From contig CM030717.1 of NCBI GenBank assembly GCA_017979445.1, positions 24,725,288-24,789,287 of the forward strand: a DNA stretch of 64,000 nt. The letters run 5' to 3'. The notes under the pieces are model-generated. The model saw only the letters and a list, made by a program, of their open reading frames with translations. It did no database searches and was not told the origin of the DNA. Source of the stretch: Akebia trifoliata (lineage: Eukaryota > Streptophyta > Magnoliopsida > Ranunculales > Lardizabalaceae). Within the stretch, counting starts at the first letter, position 1. Every line of letters starts with the position of its first letter. Both the position numbers and the translations under genes were made by a program. Below are positions 1 to 11,410 of this stretch, one piece after another.

Positions 1-1006
1 GAACTAAATTTTCCAAATAAAAAAATTAAATTAAAAAAAAAAATAGAATTAAGCATTGAAAAATTCATCAAACATCAAAAAAAAAAATCTAGAACACCAA
101 AGATCAAACTAAACTTCATGCATTTCTCATTGTCTGATCTTTACATAAACGAAGAACTATAACTCAAACCAAACAAATCTAGATAAAAAATGCGACAAAA
201 AAATTAAAAATCAAACAAAAAACCAGTTATTTTTTAACTTAAAGCCCTCTACAACTAAAAACTAACCACATTGGAGAAAAAACATAATTTCAATATAGAT
301 TCAAAGTGATTTGCTACAAAATCTTTAAAAACTTATTGAAAATCTCTTTGAATAGTGAAAGAACTAGAGAACAAAAGTTGCAAAAGTGATTGCCTTAAAA
401 GTAGTTGAGAAATCGAGATTACTTCGTTGGGACTTCAGATCGATGATCCAATGAGACCAAGTTCTTGAAGCTCAAATAATGGAAATTCATTTTTTTTAAA
501 TAAAAAAAATTGGAGATTTTAGAAGATGCATCCATAAGAATACAGAGAAAATGATATTGATCTTACCTCACTTATTAATAGAAATTAACACCAATCATTT
601 CATATGGAACTAGTTCGATTGATAGATTTATAGTCAAGGATTTGGGGAAATCAAAGATGAGATATTGATTTATATTCGAATATTTGGGGATGAGAGATCG
701 ATTTACAGTCGAAGATTTATGGAAATCGAAGATGAGCGATCGATTTATAGTCAAAGATTTGGAGAATTGAAGATTTCTTTTGATCGTTCCATCACTCAAT
801 TCCTTCGGTCATCTCACATTTGCATTGTTCATTCCTAATTCCCACTTTGTTAGAATGCGAGACTCAGAAGTTTCTTTTGAGGTTCTAATATAAAAGCAAT
901 GTTAAGAAATGGTTTTCCATATAGAAAATGTTCAAAGCCATTTTTAATTAGAAACGGCTACAAACGTTTTACGATGTTGTTCCTAATTCCCTATTTTCTT
1001 GTAGTG
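1..1006. mobile_element. CACTA (En/Spm) transposon, right end
   Basis: Read on the minus strand from 1006, the sequence starts CACTACAAGAAAATAGGG, the terminal signature of CACTA-superfamily elements. The block TTCCTAATTCCC occurs at 980-991 and again at 832-843, as subterminal repeats of this superfamily often do. The left end lies outside the window. I find no transposase coding in the visible part, which is AT-rich and has no long frame, so it is either non-autonomous or only the end of a larger element. The 3-bp target duplication would be AAA after 1006, which cannot be tested here. Confidence 0.6.
612..775. repeat. Minisatellite, about 4 imperfect copies of ~42 bp
   Basis: Four imperfect units built on GATCGATTTATAGTCAAAG followed by ATTTGGGGAAATCGAAGATG lie head to tail inside the CACTA end. 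They make short open frames with repeated SLTIN/SLIFDF peptides, which I read as repeat translation and not genes. Confidence 0.6.
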
Positions 1007-1340
1007 AAAATTGTATTTTTCTGCTCTCCAACCCTTTACTCAAAGCTATACTAAATTGAGTTTTATACAAACTCAAGCTCAAATTGAAGGAGAGTTTGAG
1101 AAAAACTCCAAACTTCCAATGGCTCTATTTTAACCCAAAAAGTGTCAATGGAAAAAATGGTAAAAAGAATTTTATATAAAAATCCCCAATACCTTATTCT
1201 TTACTCCTCACACATTTTTTAATAACTTCTCCTCTACTCTCAGCTATGCATCATTCTTCAAAATTTAATCTTTTTGAAATTCTATATTTTATAAATTTTA
1301 TTTCATCTTTTATTTTCTTCTATTTTGTTAGTTTCTCTTT

Positions 1341-1491
1341 GAGCAATAGATTATGATTATCCAATGTTAGAGGATTCTCCAAGTTTGGAGGGATCTCACG
1401 CAGTTAAAATAATTTCTCAAAGTGGTCATGTTCGTGGTAAATCATTTAGTATAGTAGAAGATTAATCATTTTGTAGATCTTAGTTGGTTGT
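1341..1491 (+). pseudogene. Harbinger ORF1 (Myb/NAM-like), 5' part
   Basis: A plus-strand frame with several stops contains GKSFSIVED followed by a degraded Ser-Trp-Leu motif, in which the Trp codon is TAG. This corresponds to the start of the Myb/trihelix-like domain of the DNA-binding partner protein encoded by plant PIF/Harbinger elements. The reading continues directly at 7864, after the gypsy element, so the two pieces were one gene. Bases 1487-1491 (GTTGT) are the left target duplication of that insertion. Confidence 0.6.
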
Positions 1492-1821
1492 TAATAGGCA
1501 GAGACTATCTGATCGAGTCCCTAAAAAGAGCCCCAAGTTTTAATCTTGAGTTAGACCAAGTCTAAACCAGCCATTTATCTTATTTTATGCTATTATTCTA
1601 TACTTCTGCTCATTCAAAGTTGTTACAACTCATTTCCTTGAGTTTAGGCTAGTTAGTTTCTTGAGTTAAAGCTGATCTATTAAGCTTTACTTTATTTATT
1701 GGAACATTAGCAATGAATAAAAAAGTATATAATTTCCTTACAAACAATTGTGATTTATCTTTCACCCAAAGAAAGTAAGTATTCCTTAGAGTTATTTCTA
1801 TTGCTTGATCGGGACCTATCA
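1492..1821 (+). repeat. 5' LTR of chromovirus
   Basis: 330 bp, ending in CCTATCA directly before the primer binding site. It begins TAATAGGCAGAG where the 3' LTR begins TGATAAGCCGAG, so the expected initial TG has become TA. The rest aligns with the 3' LTR with many substitutions, which indicates an old insertion. Confidence 0.85.
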
Positions 1822-1822
1822 T

Positions 1823-1834
1823 TGGTATCAGAGC
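1823..1834 (+). other. Primer binding site (tRNA-Met type)
   Basis: TGGTATCAGAGC, one base after the 5' LTR end, complementary to the 3' end of plant initiator tRNA-Met. Confidence 0.9.
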
Positions 1835-1843
1835 TTCGCTACA

Positions 1844-4800
1844 ATGATGTCCAACAAAGAGCTAATCGAAGCTTTGGAGACTGGGCTTGGTGGAGTTCAA
1901 AATGGAATGCAACGATTAGAAGACACCATCAACAAGTTATCAAAAGCTATTTCTTTTAACCAGAGAATCCTCTAGCAACAACAACAATGAGCGAGAAAGA
2001 TCTTTCCATTTGCATTGAGAGGAGAACGATATCAGCAAGTAAATTTTCTCTTCCAATATGGCGAAGTTGGAATTTCCAAAATACTATGGAGAAGATCCAA
2101 CTGAATGGCTTAGCAGAGTAGCTCAATTCTTTGAATTTCAAGGCACAATGGACAGTCAGAAGGTTACTCTAGCATCTTTCCACCTTGAAGGAGAAGTTAA
2201 TCAATAGTGGCAATGGTTGCGTCGAGCTTACCAGGTGGAAGGCCGTTTGGTGACTTGGGAGTTCTTTGAAGAGGAATTGTGGGCTCATTTTGGATCGACA
2301 GAGTGTGAAGATTTTGATGAAGCTCTATCTAGAATTCAACAGGTTGGATCCCTTCGTGATTACCAAAAAGAGTTTGAGAGGCTAGGTAATCGAGTTCATG
2401 GTTGGACACAGAAGGCTCTCGTTGGCACTTTCATAGGAGGATTGAAACCCGAGATCGCCGATGGAATTCGAATGTTTAAGCCCAAAACATTGAAGGAAGC
2501 CATCAATCTAACAAGAATGAGGGATGACCAGATCGCAAGAACGAAGAGGTTCACACGACTTCCATTGCCTAACCGTGTACTTACCACCATCACTCCAATG
2601 AATCATTCTACCCCAACAGCGACACCCAAGAGATTGAGTTGGGATGAAATGCAGAAACAAAGAGCACAAAGACTATGTTTCAACTGCAACGACAGATTTA
2701 CCCTATAACACAAGTGCCAGGGACCTCAACTACTCCTTCTTGAGTGCCAAACCAGCAACCAAACCAAAGAATATGAGGTAGAGGGTGAAGAGTTGCAAAT
2801 GGAAACTACTCTGGGAGATCAAGCCGAACCAGAAATCTCAATAAATGCACTAACAGGATGGACATCTCCACGAACCATGGGAGTAGCAACTACCATCGGG
2901 TCTCAACAAGTGATGGTGCTGATTAACAGTGGTTCCACACATAATTTCTTGAGTGAGAAAGTAGCCAGATTGCTTCCACTTTCGGTGGTACCAACGAAGT
3001 TGTTTGTTGTCTACATAGCAAATGGAGAATGACTAATCTGTCGGGGTCACTTTGAGAAGGTACAAGTGAATTTACAAGGCATTACTTTTTCACTCACCCT
3101 CTATTCTCTACTCCTAGCAGGACTTCATATGGTGTTAGGCATCTAATGGCTGGATATGCTAGGCTCCATGGTCTGCAATTGGAAACAGTTAACCATGGAC
3201 TTCCATTGGGATAATCAAGCACGAAAATTACAAGGAATTAATCAAACCATTCAAGCAACCATTGGCGTCGGTTGTGAAAGAGTTGCGCCAAGGTCAAATG
3301 ATATTTCTTGTCTACCTATAAGCTACCGAGAAGTCCACATGGGCAGAAATCAGTCCTAACATGTAGCAGACATTGAAGGACTATACAGACCTGTTCAAGG
3401 AACCAACCACACTACCACCCTTAAGAGAAATTTACCATCACATTCCCCTCAAAGTAAGTGCTCAACCCATCAATGTTCGGCCCTATAGATATACATATTT
3501 TCAAAAAGCAAAAATCGAAAACAGGTCCAAGAGATGCTTAACATGGGAGTCATTCGACCCAACACTAGTCCATTCTCATTTCCAGTTTTGTTGGTGGAGA
3601 AGAAAGATAGCATTTAGTGATTCTGCACAGAATACCGGGCACTAAACACAGCCACTATCAAAGATCGATATCCCATCCTTACAGTAGATGATATGCTAGA
3701 TGAGTTGTATAGGGCAACCTATTTCACCAAACTAGACTTGGGAGCTGGATATCATCAGGTATGAGTACTACATGTTCCTGATATTTCAAAAACTGCCTTT
3801 AGAACCCATAATGGCCATTTTGAATATCTATTTATGCCTTTTGGTTTATGCAACACCCCTTCTACCTTCCAAGCCATTATGAATTCATTATTCCACCCTC
3901 ATCTTCACAAGTTCATACTGGTCTTTTTTGATGATATTCTTGTTTATAGTCCTACCTGGGAATTACATATAAAACATGTCAAAACAACATTAGATATCCT
4001 GAGACAACATCAATTTTTCATCAAAGCAAACAAGTGTGAATTTGGCAAACAAGAACTGGAATATTTGGGCCATATTGTGACCATCAAAAGGTAAAGGTAG
4101 ACAACAAAAAAATTGAAGCCATGGTAGCTTGGCCATTACCTGCTAATATTACTAAATTGCGCGAACTTTTAGGCTTGACAGATTATTACTGAAAATTTGT
4201 TCGGGACTATGGACTTTTGGCTTGCCTCCTTACTAATCTCCTCAAAAAATGAAGTTTTCAGTAGACTGGAGAAGCAACAGAGGCATTCAAACTGCTCAAG
4301 CAATCCATGACAACTATTCCGACTTTAGCCATGCCAAATTTTAATGACTCCTTTATTGTTGAAACTGATGCTTTAGGTGACGGGATCAGCGTAGTCCTTA
4401 CTCAGCAGGGCCAGCCAATTGCTTTTATGAGTCGCGCTTTAGGAATTAGTAAACGAGCATGGTCCATCTATGCCAAGGAAATGCTGGCATTTGTGGAACC
4501 AATTCTGACCTAGCAGCCTTATCTTTTGAGCAAGAAATTCTTCATTTGAACTGATCACAGGAGTCTCAAATACTTTCTAGATCAACGTGTTGCAACTACT
4601 GAGCAACAAAAGTGGGTAGCAAAGCTTTTGGGCTACAACTAAGAAATTCTTTACCGGCCAAGACGTGAAAATTCAACAGTCGATGCCCTCTCTCGCCTCC
4701 CTAACAGCCCTCCCCTTAATCCTTTGTTTGTCTCACAGGTTACTCTTTGGGATGATATGCGAAGAACAACACAAGATGTTCCGTATATGCAACAAGTGAG

Positions 4801-6235
4801 CCGCCAATCAACTACGGATCCCACCGGTCCATACTCAATGCAAAATGGTCTCTTTTTCTACAAAAAGAGAGTAGTTGTTCCACAAACTATCTGCAACCAG
4901 TTGCTAAAAGAATTTTATGACAACAAAATGGCAAGGCATTCTAGAGTATTGAAAAAGGTTAGCTCAATAATTTTATTGGCCATCCATGTACCAGTCCGTC
5001 CAAGACTATATTACGCAATGTGAAGTTTGTCAAAGAACCAAAACTAAAACTTTAGCCCTAGTGGGATTACTTCAACCACTTCCCATTCCTTGTCAAGTGT
5101 TGGATGATATCAGTTTGGATTTCATTGAAGGCTTTCCATCCTCCCACGGCAAAGATAGTCTTCTGGTGGTCATAGATAGACTTAGCAAGTATGCTCATTT
5201 TATTTTTTATCTAATATGTTTTCTACAAAGATTGTAGTTGCACATTTTGTAGAGCACATCATCAAACTCCATGGCATGCCAAAATCAATCATTAGTAACT
5301 GCGACCCTATCGTTATCAGCAAATTATGGCAAGAGTTTTTCACTATGTCAAGAACCAAGTTGAAATTGAGCTCCATTTACCACCCGCAGACTAACGGACA
5401 AACCGAAGTTGTGAACCGCTGTGTCGAGCAATACCTCTACTACTTTGTCCATCAATGGCCACGAAAATGGTATAGTTATTTACCTTGGGCAAAATTCTGG
5501 TATAACACCACCTACCATAGTTCAACAGGGATGACACCTTTCCAAGCCTTGTATGGTTGGCTTCCTCTTTCCATTCCATTTTATTTTGATGGGTTATCTC
5601 GGGTTAACGAAATCGATCAAAGCCTCTTACATCGGGATGAATTGCTCCAGCACTTGAAGAAGAATTTGGACATGGTAGCTAATAGAATGAAACAAACAAC
5701 AGACAAAAAGAGGTGAAATGTGGAGTTTCAAGCAGGTGATATGGTCTTTCTAAAGCTACATCCTTATCGCCAACAAACCGCCTTCAAACAAGTTCATCAG
5801 AAACTTGCCAACAAGTTCTACGGCCCTTATCTAATCGAGAAGAAGATCGGCAATGTTGCTTACCAACTACAATGACCAGTAGGCATAAAAATCCACCCTG
5901 TTTTTCATGTCTTTCTCTTGAAGAAATATGTTAGGGGTCCTCCACAAGTTACCTTAGAGCTCCCACCTATTACTGATGAAGGTGTAGCTTCCGTAGAACC
6001 AGAGAAAATCCTAAATACACACTGGATTAAACAAGGCAAAAAATTTATTGAAGAGTGTTTGGTGAAGTGGAAGCAATTACCTATTGAAGATGCTACATGG
6101 AAGGACACAACACTACTGCATAATCAGTTTCCTCATTTGGACCTTGAGGACAAGGATCCAATTAGTGGGGGGAGTATTGATAAGCCGAGACGATTTGATA
6201 GAGTCCCTAAGAAGAATCCCAACTTTTTAGCTTGA
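1844..6235 (+). pseudogene. Chromovirus gag-pol polyprotein, broken
   Basis: Gag begins near 1844 (MMSNKELIEALETG). The retrotransposon Gag domain runs from about 2058 to 2560 with a TAG for Trp at about 2206. A degraded zinc knuckle (CFNCN, then a stop) lies near 2680-2720. The protease at about 2920 reads INSGSTHNF, so the catalytic DSG has become NSG. RT spans about 3370-4095 and retains FFDDILVYS near 3928; RNase H is at about 4307-4513. Integrase includes the zinc-binding CEVCQ near 5020, a core from about 5090, and SNCDP near 5300 where family members have SDRDP, so an acidic catalytic residue is lost. A C-terminal chromodomain (about 5918-6150) contains VKWKQLPIEDATW. More than ten stops or frameshifts interrupt it. 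Confidence 0.85.
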
Positions 6236-6585
6236 GTTAGACCAAGTCTAAACCAGCCTTTTATTTTATTTTCTGCTATTATTTTATACTTCTGCTCATT
6301 CAAAGTTGTTACAACTCACTTCCTTGAATTTAGGCTAGTTACTTTTAAGGGTGTCAATAGATAGCCGAAATCCAAATTCAAATTCGAATTCGAATTTGAA
6401 TTTGAAAATCGAATATTATCCGAAATTTTCTAATATCAGATTCGGATTCGGATGTTATTTTAACATTCGAATGAGTTTCATATACGAATTCGGATGTTAC
6501 GAAATCCAACTCAATAATATCCGCTCTGAATTGAATATATGTGTTACGTATTCATGCTACTCAACAAAATTATATATATATATAT

Positions 6586-6950
6586 GAGTAGCGTTCAATG
6601 GCCAACAGTTTGGCAAACATTTTGGCAAACACATTTTTCAAAACATGGGTTAGAGGTCCTGGAATGGGCTGATTTTTGGTGAGGATGATCTCTATGGTGA
6701 GGAGATCATCATCACCAAAAATCAGCCCATTCCAAAACTTCTAACCTCATCAAAAATGGTTTACAAAAATGGACGGTTCACGATTTTTCAACTTGTAAAA
6801 TGGGGCTAGAAGTTTTGGAATGAGCTGATTTTTGGTGAGGATGATCTCCTCACCGTAGAGATCATCCTCACCAAAAATCAGCCCATTCCAAGACCTCTAA
6901 CCCATGTTTTGAAAAAGTGTTTGCCAAACTGTTGACCACGGATAGGGACC
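6586..6950. mobile_element. Foldback MITE with ~100-bp inverted arms
   Basis: The left arm from about 6600 (GCCAACAGTTTGGCAAAC) is repeated inverted up to about 6937. Each arm also contains a smaller inverted pair built on GGTGAGGATGATCTC, so four related blocks alternate in orientation around a centre near 6770. The whole unit can fold into one long hairpin. It lies between TA microsatellites inside the hAT-like element, and has no coding capacity. Confidence 0.7.
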
Positions 6951-6979
6951 CTATATATATATATATATATATCCGTGGC

Positions 6980-7027
<48 letters not shown>
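6951..7027. repeat. TA microsatellites flanking CCGTGGCCCC
   Basis: Two (TA)n tracts, 6951-6971 and 6984-7027, are separated by CCGTGGCCCC, which mirrors the CCACGGATAGGGACC just upstream. They encode only the YIYIYI-type frames seen on both strands. Confidence 0.85.
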
Positions 7028-7029
<2 letters not shown>

Positions 7030-7195
7030 TATTGTGTATACATGTTACACAACCAAATTTAATTTTCAATGGTATCTTCTCTCTCAACATAAACGCAAGA
7101 ACCAACAGCAGCCAGTAAGTGGGTTTCGTCGTTTCGACTATGCGAGTTCTGTAGCCACCCTCTTCTCCGGCGGCCGACGAGCATCAAGCTAAGTA

Positions 7196-7196
<1 letters not shown>

Positions 7197-7240
<44 letters not shown>
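7197..7240. repeat. CT microsatellite
   Basis: About 21 consecutive TC/CT dinucleotides within the hAT-like element. Confidence 0.9.
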
Positions 7241-7243
<3 letters not shown>

Positions 7244-7858
7244 GTAACACCTTTTTTTTCCCCTTCAATATCCATCGGCTTCAACCTCAATCAAAATAAT
7301 CTTGATTTATTTTTTAAAAATCTATTTCTTCAAGTTGATGTAAAAAATACTTGATGTTTTAATCGAATTTTTCATAAATTGTTTTCAAAAATTAAAGTTT
7401 ATTTGATTTAAAGACCATTTTTTTTTCAAAAAATCAAAGTTTATTTGATTTTAAGACTGAAATAGATTGAAGATTTTGAAAAAATAGGAAAATCGATTTG
7501 AATTTTATAGATTTGTAGGGTTTTTATCGAATCGGATATCCAATATATTTTTCAAATTCGAATTCGAATCTTGGTTTGTGATATACGATCGGATTCGAAT
7601 TCGAATTCGGATATCAATATATTTTTTTTTTTTTTCGAATTCGGATATAGCACTATCCGATCGGATATCTATCCGTTGACAACCCTAGTTAGTTTCCTGA
7701 GTTAACGATGATTTATTAAGCTTTACTCTATTTATTGTAACATTAGCAATGAATAAAAAATATATATAATTTCCTTACAAACAATTGTGGTTTATCTTTC
7801 ACCCAAGGATAGTGAGTATTCCTTAGAGTTGTTTCTGCTGCTTGATCGGGACCTATCA

Positions 7859-8694
7859 GTCGTCTCCCAAGACCAAGTTGTAGGCAATACTTAGACTATG
7901 ACGGTGTTTTGGGATCATGTTCATGTTTATTTCTCTTTCCAATTGAATGTTAAACAAAATAGATCAAGTATTTCTTTGTCTCATCGTTGGGTTTTAATTC
8001 AAAATGCAGTAAACAAATTTTTTGATTTTTATGATCAAGTGCAAATGAGGCAATAAAATGAAATTGGAAGAGCAAATAAAGTATTTATTTCAAATGTAAA
8101 ATTTAAGATAAAGTTTTGATTTTAGATATTAATTTTATTTATTTATTTTATTTTCAAATTGTCGAGGATAAACGCACGTATCATGCTATTCAGAAAAACA
8201 CTGTAAATGGGATGAAATTAAAACACAATGCAAGAAATCTATAGTCCAAGCTTCTTCCCCTTCAACTCCCTCTATTCCAAGTACTTCAATGTCTCTTGAC
8301 TTTGATTTAGATTTGGATCATTAGTCTTCAAGAGAGAAATTAAAATGACGTATTGGTAATAAAGTCGAGAAAAAGGTAAGAATAAATAAAGTAGTTAATG
8401 ATGAAAAATATGATGGTTTGGTAGCCTACCAAACTAAACTTATTGATGTTTTGATGAATATGTCCTTTAAAAATATGGAACGAGAATAATAAAAAGTTGA
8501 AAATCATTAGAGTAAGACTGAGAATAGGGAGATTCTACTACATATGTTAACGATGATAAATGAGAGAAAGTAGAGAAATGAAGATCATAAAATCATGTTG
8601 ATGGACATGGCCAATTTAACTCCTATGCAAAGATCATACTACAAAGATCTTCAATAGCAAATTATTACTCAAATTAGAAATAATAGATTTTGAA
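7859..8694 (+). pseudogene. Harbinger ORF1 (Myb/NAM-like), 3' part
   Basis: Translation from 7864 gives a broken but clear ORF1 protein: SQDQVVGNT, then TMTVFWDHVHVYF and SISLSHRWVLIQNAVNKF. These are conserved positions in the PIF/Harbinger Myb-like protein, related to the C-terminal domain of NAM-associated proteins. It ends with MLMDMANLTPMQRSYYKDLQ near 8600-8655, also characteristic. In autonomous plant elements this protein binds the termini and helps bring the transposase to DNA. Several in-frame stops and shifts (for example TAG near 7889) show it is not functional. It runs convergently towards the transposase. Confidence 0.7.
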
Positions 8695-8952
8695 TATTAT
8701 ATATTTATTTTTATCTTGTATTATTTCATCTATTATTGTAATAGTTGTTTAAGTAATGAATGCAATGGTCTATCTTTCAATGAGTAAAATATTGAAAATT
8801 CTAACAACTTCATTGATTGTTCCAATAATTTTTAAAAGTTACAATCATAAAAAAATGTAAAATGTTAGAAATTCAAATAACTTCATTGATTGTTTCAATT
8901 AAATTTAAAAGTTACATCCATAAAAAAAATCACATCCCTCCTTTGCCATAAA

Positions 8953-10230
8953 TGCTTAAAAATTAGTACGAAGGGTGTGATGAGCATTCTTATCTCTAAT
9001 TCTAAGATGAGGAGAAATGAAAAATTCAAAGTTGTTGGTACATTCTTGTGAAACTTCTAGTGATGGGTTATGTTCTGATGTTTCATAATCAAAATCCCTA
9101 TAGCCATTTTGTTCATCTTCGACAATCTTATTGTGCAAAATGATGCATGTCTTTGTAATGTCCCCAAGTGTGTCGGGATCCCAAATTCATCCTGGTCCAC
9201 AGACAATCTCAAATCGAGATTAGAGAACCCCAAATTCCTATTCCACATCTTTTCTCGCCAACTCTTACATCATAGTAAAATATTATTTCTTTGATCCTTG
9301 AAGAAAATAAATGGTTTGAGCCAATGTTGTCCATAGAAGATATATGTCATCAGCATCCCACGACATAATTGTGCCCATTTATGGAGTAATTAGCTATGGG
9401 ACTCGCTTTTTAGCAAGTTCAGAAAATAAAGGAAAATGATCCAAGACATTGAGATCATTGTGAGATCCTCGCATTCTAACAAAAAAGACATGTCAGATCC
9501 ACAAGTCATAAGAAGCTGCAACATCTAGAATAATAGTATGTTTTTTTACATGATCACAATATTGACCTTGTCATTCCATTAGACATTTTTTCACTCCCAC
9601 TGCATACAGTCCAGATTTCCCAACAATCCAGACAAGCCAAGAGCCTTTCCAACAACAAGTAATCTAGCAATATCATCTTGTCTTGGAGATCTGAAATGCT
9701 CATCTCCAAAAACTTCGATAACTGGTCGACAAAAATGCTTAAAGCTTAAGATTGAAGTGATTTCTCCAATTCACACATAATCGTCCACTGCATCCACTGC
9801 CATTCTATACGCGAGCATTCTAATTGAGGATGTCATATTTTGAAGAGAATCCAAGAACCTGGCATGCATCTTCTTTTTGAACAAAATAAAGATTGCATGC
9901 TTCAATAGAACTGAAAATTTTGCATAAACAGATCTCGCATCATGAGAAAGCATCTCCGAAATATTGAAGGCGGGTAAATTGAATTTTTGACAAAATAGTA
10001 GAACGAATAGTTGATCATTACCCTTTATTCTTTCACGGGGGATGTATTTTTATCCTACAATAGAACCACCATGTGTTCTGAGGTTGCTCATCCTCATACC
10101 ATAACATTTCCAACATTATGGCTTGATTCATCTTATAAACTGTACAATTGTCATTATTTCTTCATCGTCATCAGAATAAGAATAAGAGGAATATGAAACG
10201 GTATTAAACAAAATTAATTTTGAAGAATCC
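8953..10230 (-). pseudogene. PIF/Harbinger DDE transposase, broken
   Basis: Minus-strand translation, N to C: an N-terminal part (MLSHDARSVYAKFSVLLKHA at 9953 downwards) leading to SSIRMLAYRMAVDAVDDYV; FGDEHFRSPRQDDIARLL; GLLGNLDCMQWE (first catalytic Asp region); VAASYDLWI and GSHNDLNVLD (second Asp region); ELARKDVE-EFGVL (catalytic Glu region); and IILHNKIVEDEQNGY at the C-terminus near 9120. This order is that of the plant PIF transposase (DDE_4 type), normally 350-450 residues. At least eight stops or frameshifts interrupt it. Confidence 0.85.
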
Positions 10231-11149
10231 ATTATAATGACAATGTTGGAGTTGATGAGTTGAGTAATAACTGACATGAGAGGACTTATTTATAGAAGTG
10301 GAGGAAGGATAAGAGGGAAGGAAATTTGGGAGGCAAGATTTTAAAGGGAAAGGAAAATTGATGGGGAAATAGATTTTGGAGTTGGGAGGAAAAAATTTAG
10401 AGGAAAGGGAAAATTGAGGGGAAAATGGATTTGAAGGAAAACTAGAGAAAAGATAGGTGGGAGAAACAAATTTTGATGAAAATTGAAAGAAATGTCTTTT
10501 TGGATAAGATGGGAATTTTTAAAAAATATTTGAATAAAAATTGTAGTTTACCATTGGAGAGATTCATATCAAATGAATCTTTTACTCAAATTTGAGTAAA
10601 AATTCGAGTCGTGGCTGAAGATGCTCTAAACACATACAAAATATATTCATGCAAGTGAAAACATCAACTTAAGATCCACCTATGATCTTTCCAAAATTTC
10701 TCTAATTTTATTATAAAAAAATACTTAAATATCTCTAGTGGGGGCATTCCCCTAACTTTTAGAAAAGGAAAAAACATCTCAGAACATTTATTTTTGTACA
10801 AAAATCAAAACAACATGAAAAATCAATGCCAAAAGGTCCCAAAGCCTTAGGAACCACTCAAAAAATCAATGCTAGAAGGTCTCAAAACCCTAGGAACCAC
10901 CTAGTGCTTGTGCCCGCCGGGAGCGGATCTTCTATAGTCCGAAAAGGGTGTAGCTCGTCTACATTCCAAAATACATTACATTTAACAACAATAACAACAT
11001 AGTCCTCTTCTACTCATGGTTTAGATCAAGGGATATTCTTTGAAAAAGGGGAGAGAAAATGGAATAAAGTTGAAATTGTTCCTCTAAGATACATGTGAAA
11101 TTAACAACATTAGGACAAGACAAACATTGGAGGAAGGAAACCATTGTAT

Positions 11150-11330
11150 TATATATATAACCAAGGAGTGTTGGGTTTAATAGCCAAAGAATTCCTCCAC
11201 AAAGGAAGAGGTCTTGAGTTCGAACCCCCTCGTTGGCCACCCACGGGGATTTATCTCTGCTGACCTGGGGGGTATTGCATGTAGCTGGGGGATTTGGGCA
11301 AATTTCAGTGCTCTAAGAGTGCCAATTGCC
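11150..11330 (+). repeat. Possible tRNA-derived SINE fragment
   Basis: GAGTTCGAACCCC at about 11215 matches an RNA polymerase III B box (GGTTCGANNCC), and TGGGTTTAATAGCC about 45 bp upstream is a poor A box. The block has the GC-richer character of a SINE head, but I see no poly(A) tail and no target duplication. Tentative. Confidence 0.3.
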
Positions 11331-11410
11331 ATGCTCCCAACTTTTACTTATTACACCCCAATTTCCTAAATTATTTATCACACCCTAATTAAAGATTAAA
11401 ACACACCCAA
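11319..11410. repeat. Partial MITE of the 13572 family
   Basis: The block containing CCCAACTTTTACTTATTAC and AATTAAAGATTAAAACAC closely matches the left half of the MITE at 13572-13809. The right half is not seen. Confidence 0.5.

Larger units (their letters stand above)
6343..7684. mobile_element. hAT-like non-autonomous TIR element
   Basis: Near the left edge the sequence reads AGGGTGTCAATAGATAG; the right edge, reverse complemented, reads GGTTGTCAACGGATAG. These are the GGGTGTCAA-type inverted termini common in plant hAT elements. An 8-bp direct repeat, CTAGTTAC (6335-6342) and CTAGTTAG (7685-7692), flanks it, and the intact 5' LTR shows a single CTAGTTAG there. Subterminal ATTCGAATTCGAA-rich tracts lie inside both ends. 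I see no transposase. The exact left boundary is uncertain by about 6 bp. Confidence 0.7.
1492..7858 (+). mobile_element. Ty3/gypsy chromovirus (Reina-like), dead
   Basis: A complete but decayed LTR retrotransposon. The 5' LTR is 1492-1821 and the 3' LTR is 6178-7858 with a hAT-like insertion inside. The primer binding site TGGTATCAGAGC at 1823-1834 matches initiator tRNA-Met, and a G-rich polypurine tract lies at 6165-6174. The 5-bp target duplication is GTTGT (1487-1491) versus GTCGT (7859-7863), one transition apart. The domain order gag, protease, RT, RNase H, integrase, chromodomain marks a chromovirus; the ~330-bp LTRs suggest the Reina lineage, which is tentative. It is inserted in ORF1 of the PIF/Harbinger element. 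Confidence 0.85.
6178..7858 (+). repeat. 3' LTR of chromovirus, split by an insertion
   Basis: LTR sequence occupies 6178-6342 and 7685-7858 and together matches the 330-bp 5' LTR. It starts TGATAAGCC after the G-rich polypurine tract and ends CCTATCA before the GTCGT target duplication. The intervening 1.34 kb is a separate TIR element. Confidence 0.85.
1023..10622. mobile_element. PIF/Harbinger element, decayed, interrupted by a gypsy element
   Basis: Two diagnostic PIF/Harbinger genes face each other: a Myb/NAM-like ORF1 on plus (about 1341-1486 and 7864-8694) and a DDE transposase on minus (about 8953-10230). The outer right end, read inward, is GAGCATCTTCAGCC; the left end near 1023 reads TGCTCTCCAACCC, an imperfect match, and TACTCAAA occurs just inside both ends. 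The TAA after the right end fits the 3-bp target preference of the superfamily, but I could not match it on the left. Without the gypsy insertion the element is about 3.2 kb. Both genes carry many stops, so it is dead. End positions are approximate. Confidence 0.7.

Noticed and set aside
6917..7192. Frames with long YIYIYI runs on both strands
   Set aside because: Products of the TA microsatellite.
11205..11235. tRNA gene suggested by a good B box (GAGTTCGAACCCC)
   Set aside because: No acceptor-stem pairing and no proper A box could be found; kept only as a weak SINE candidate.
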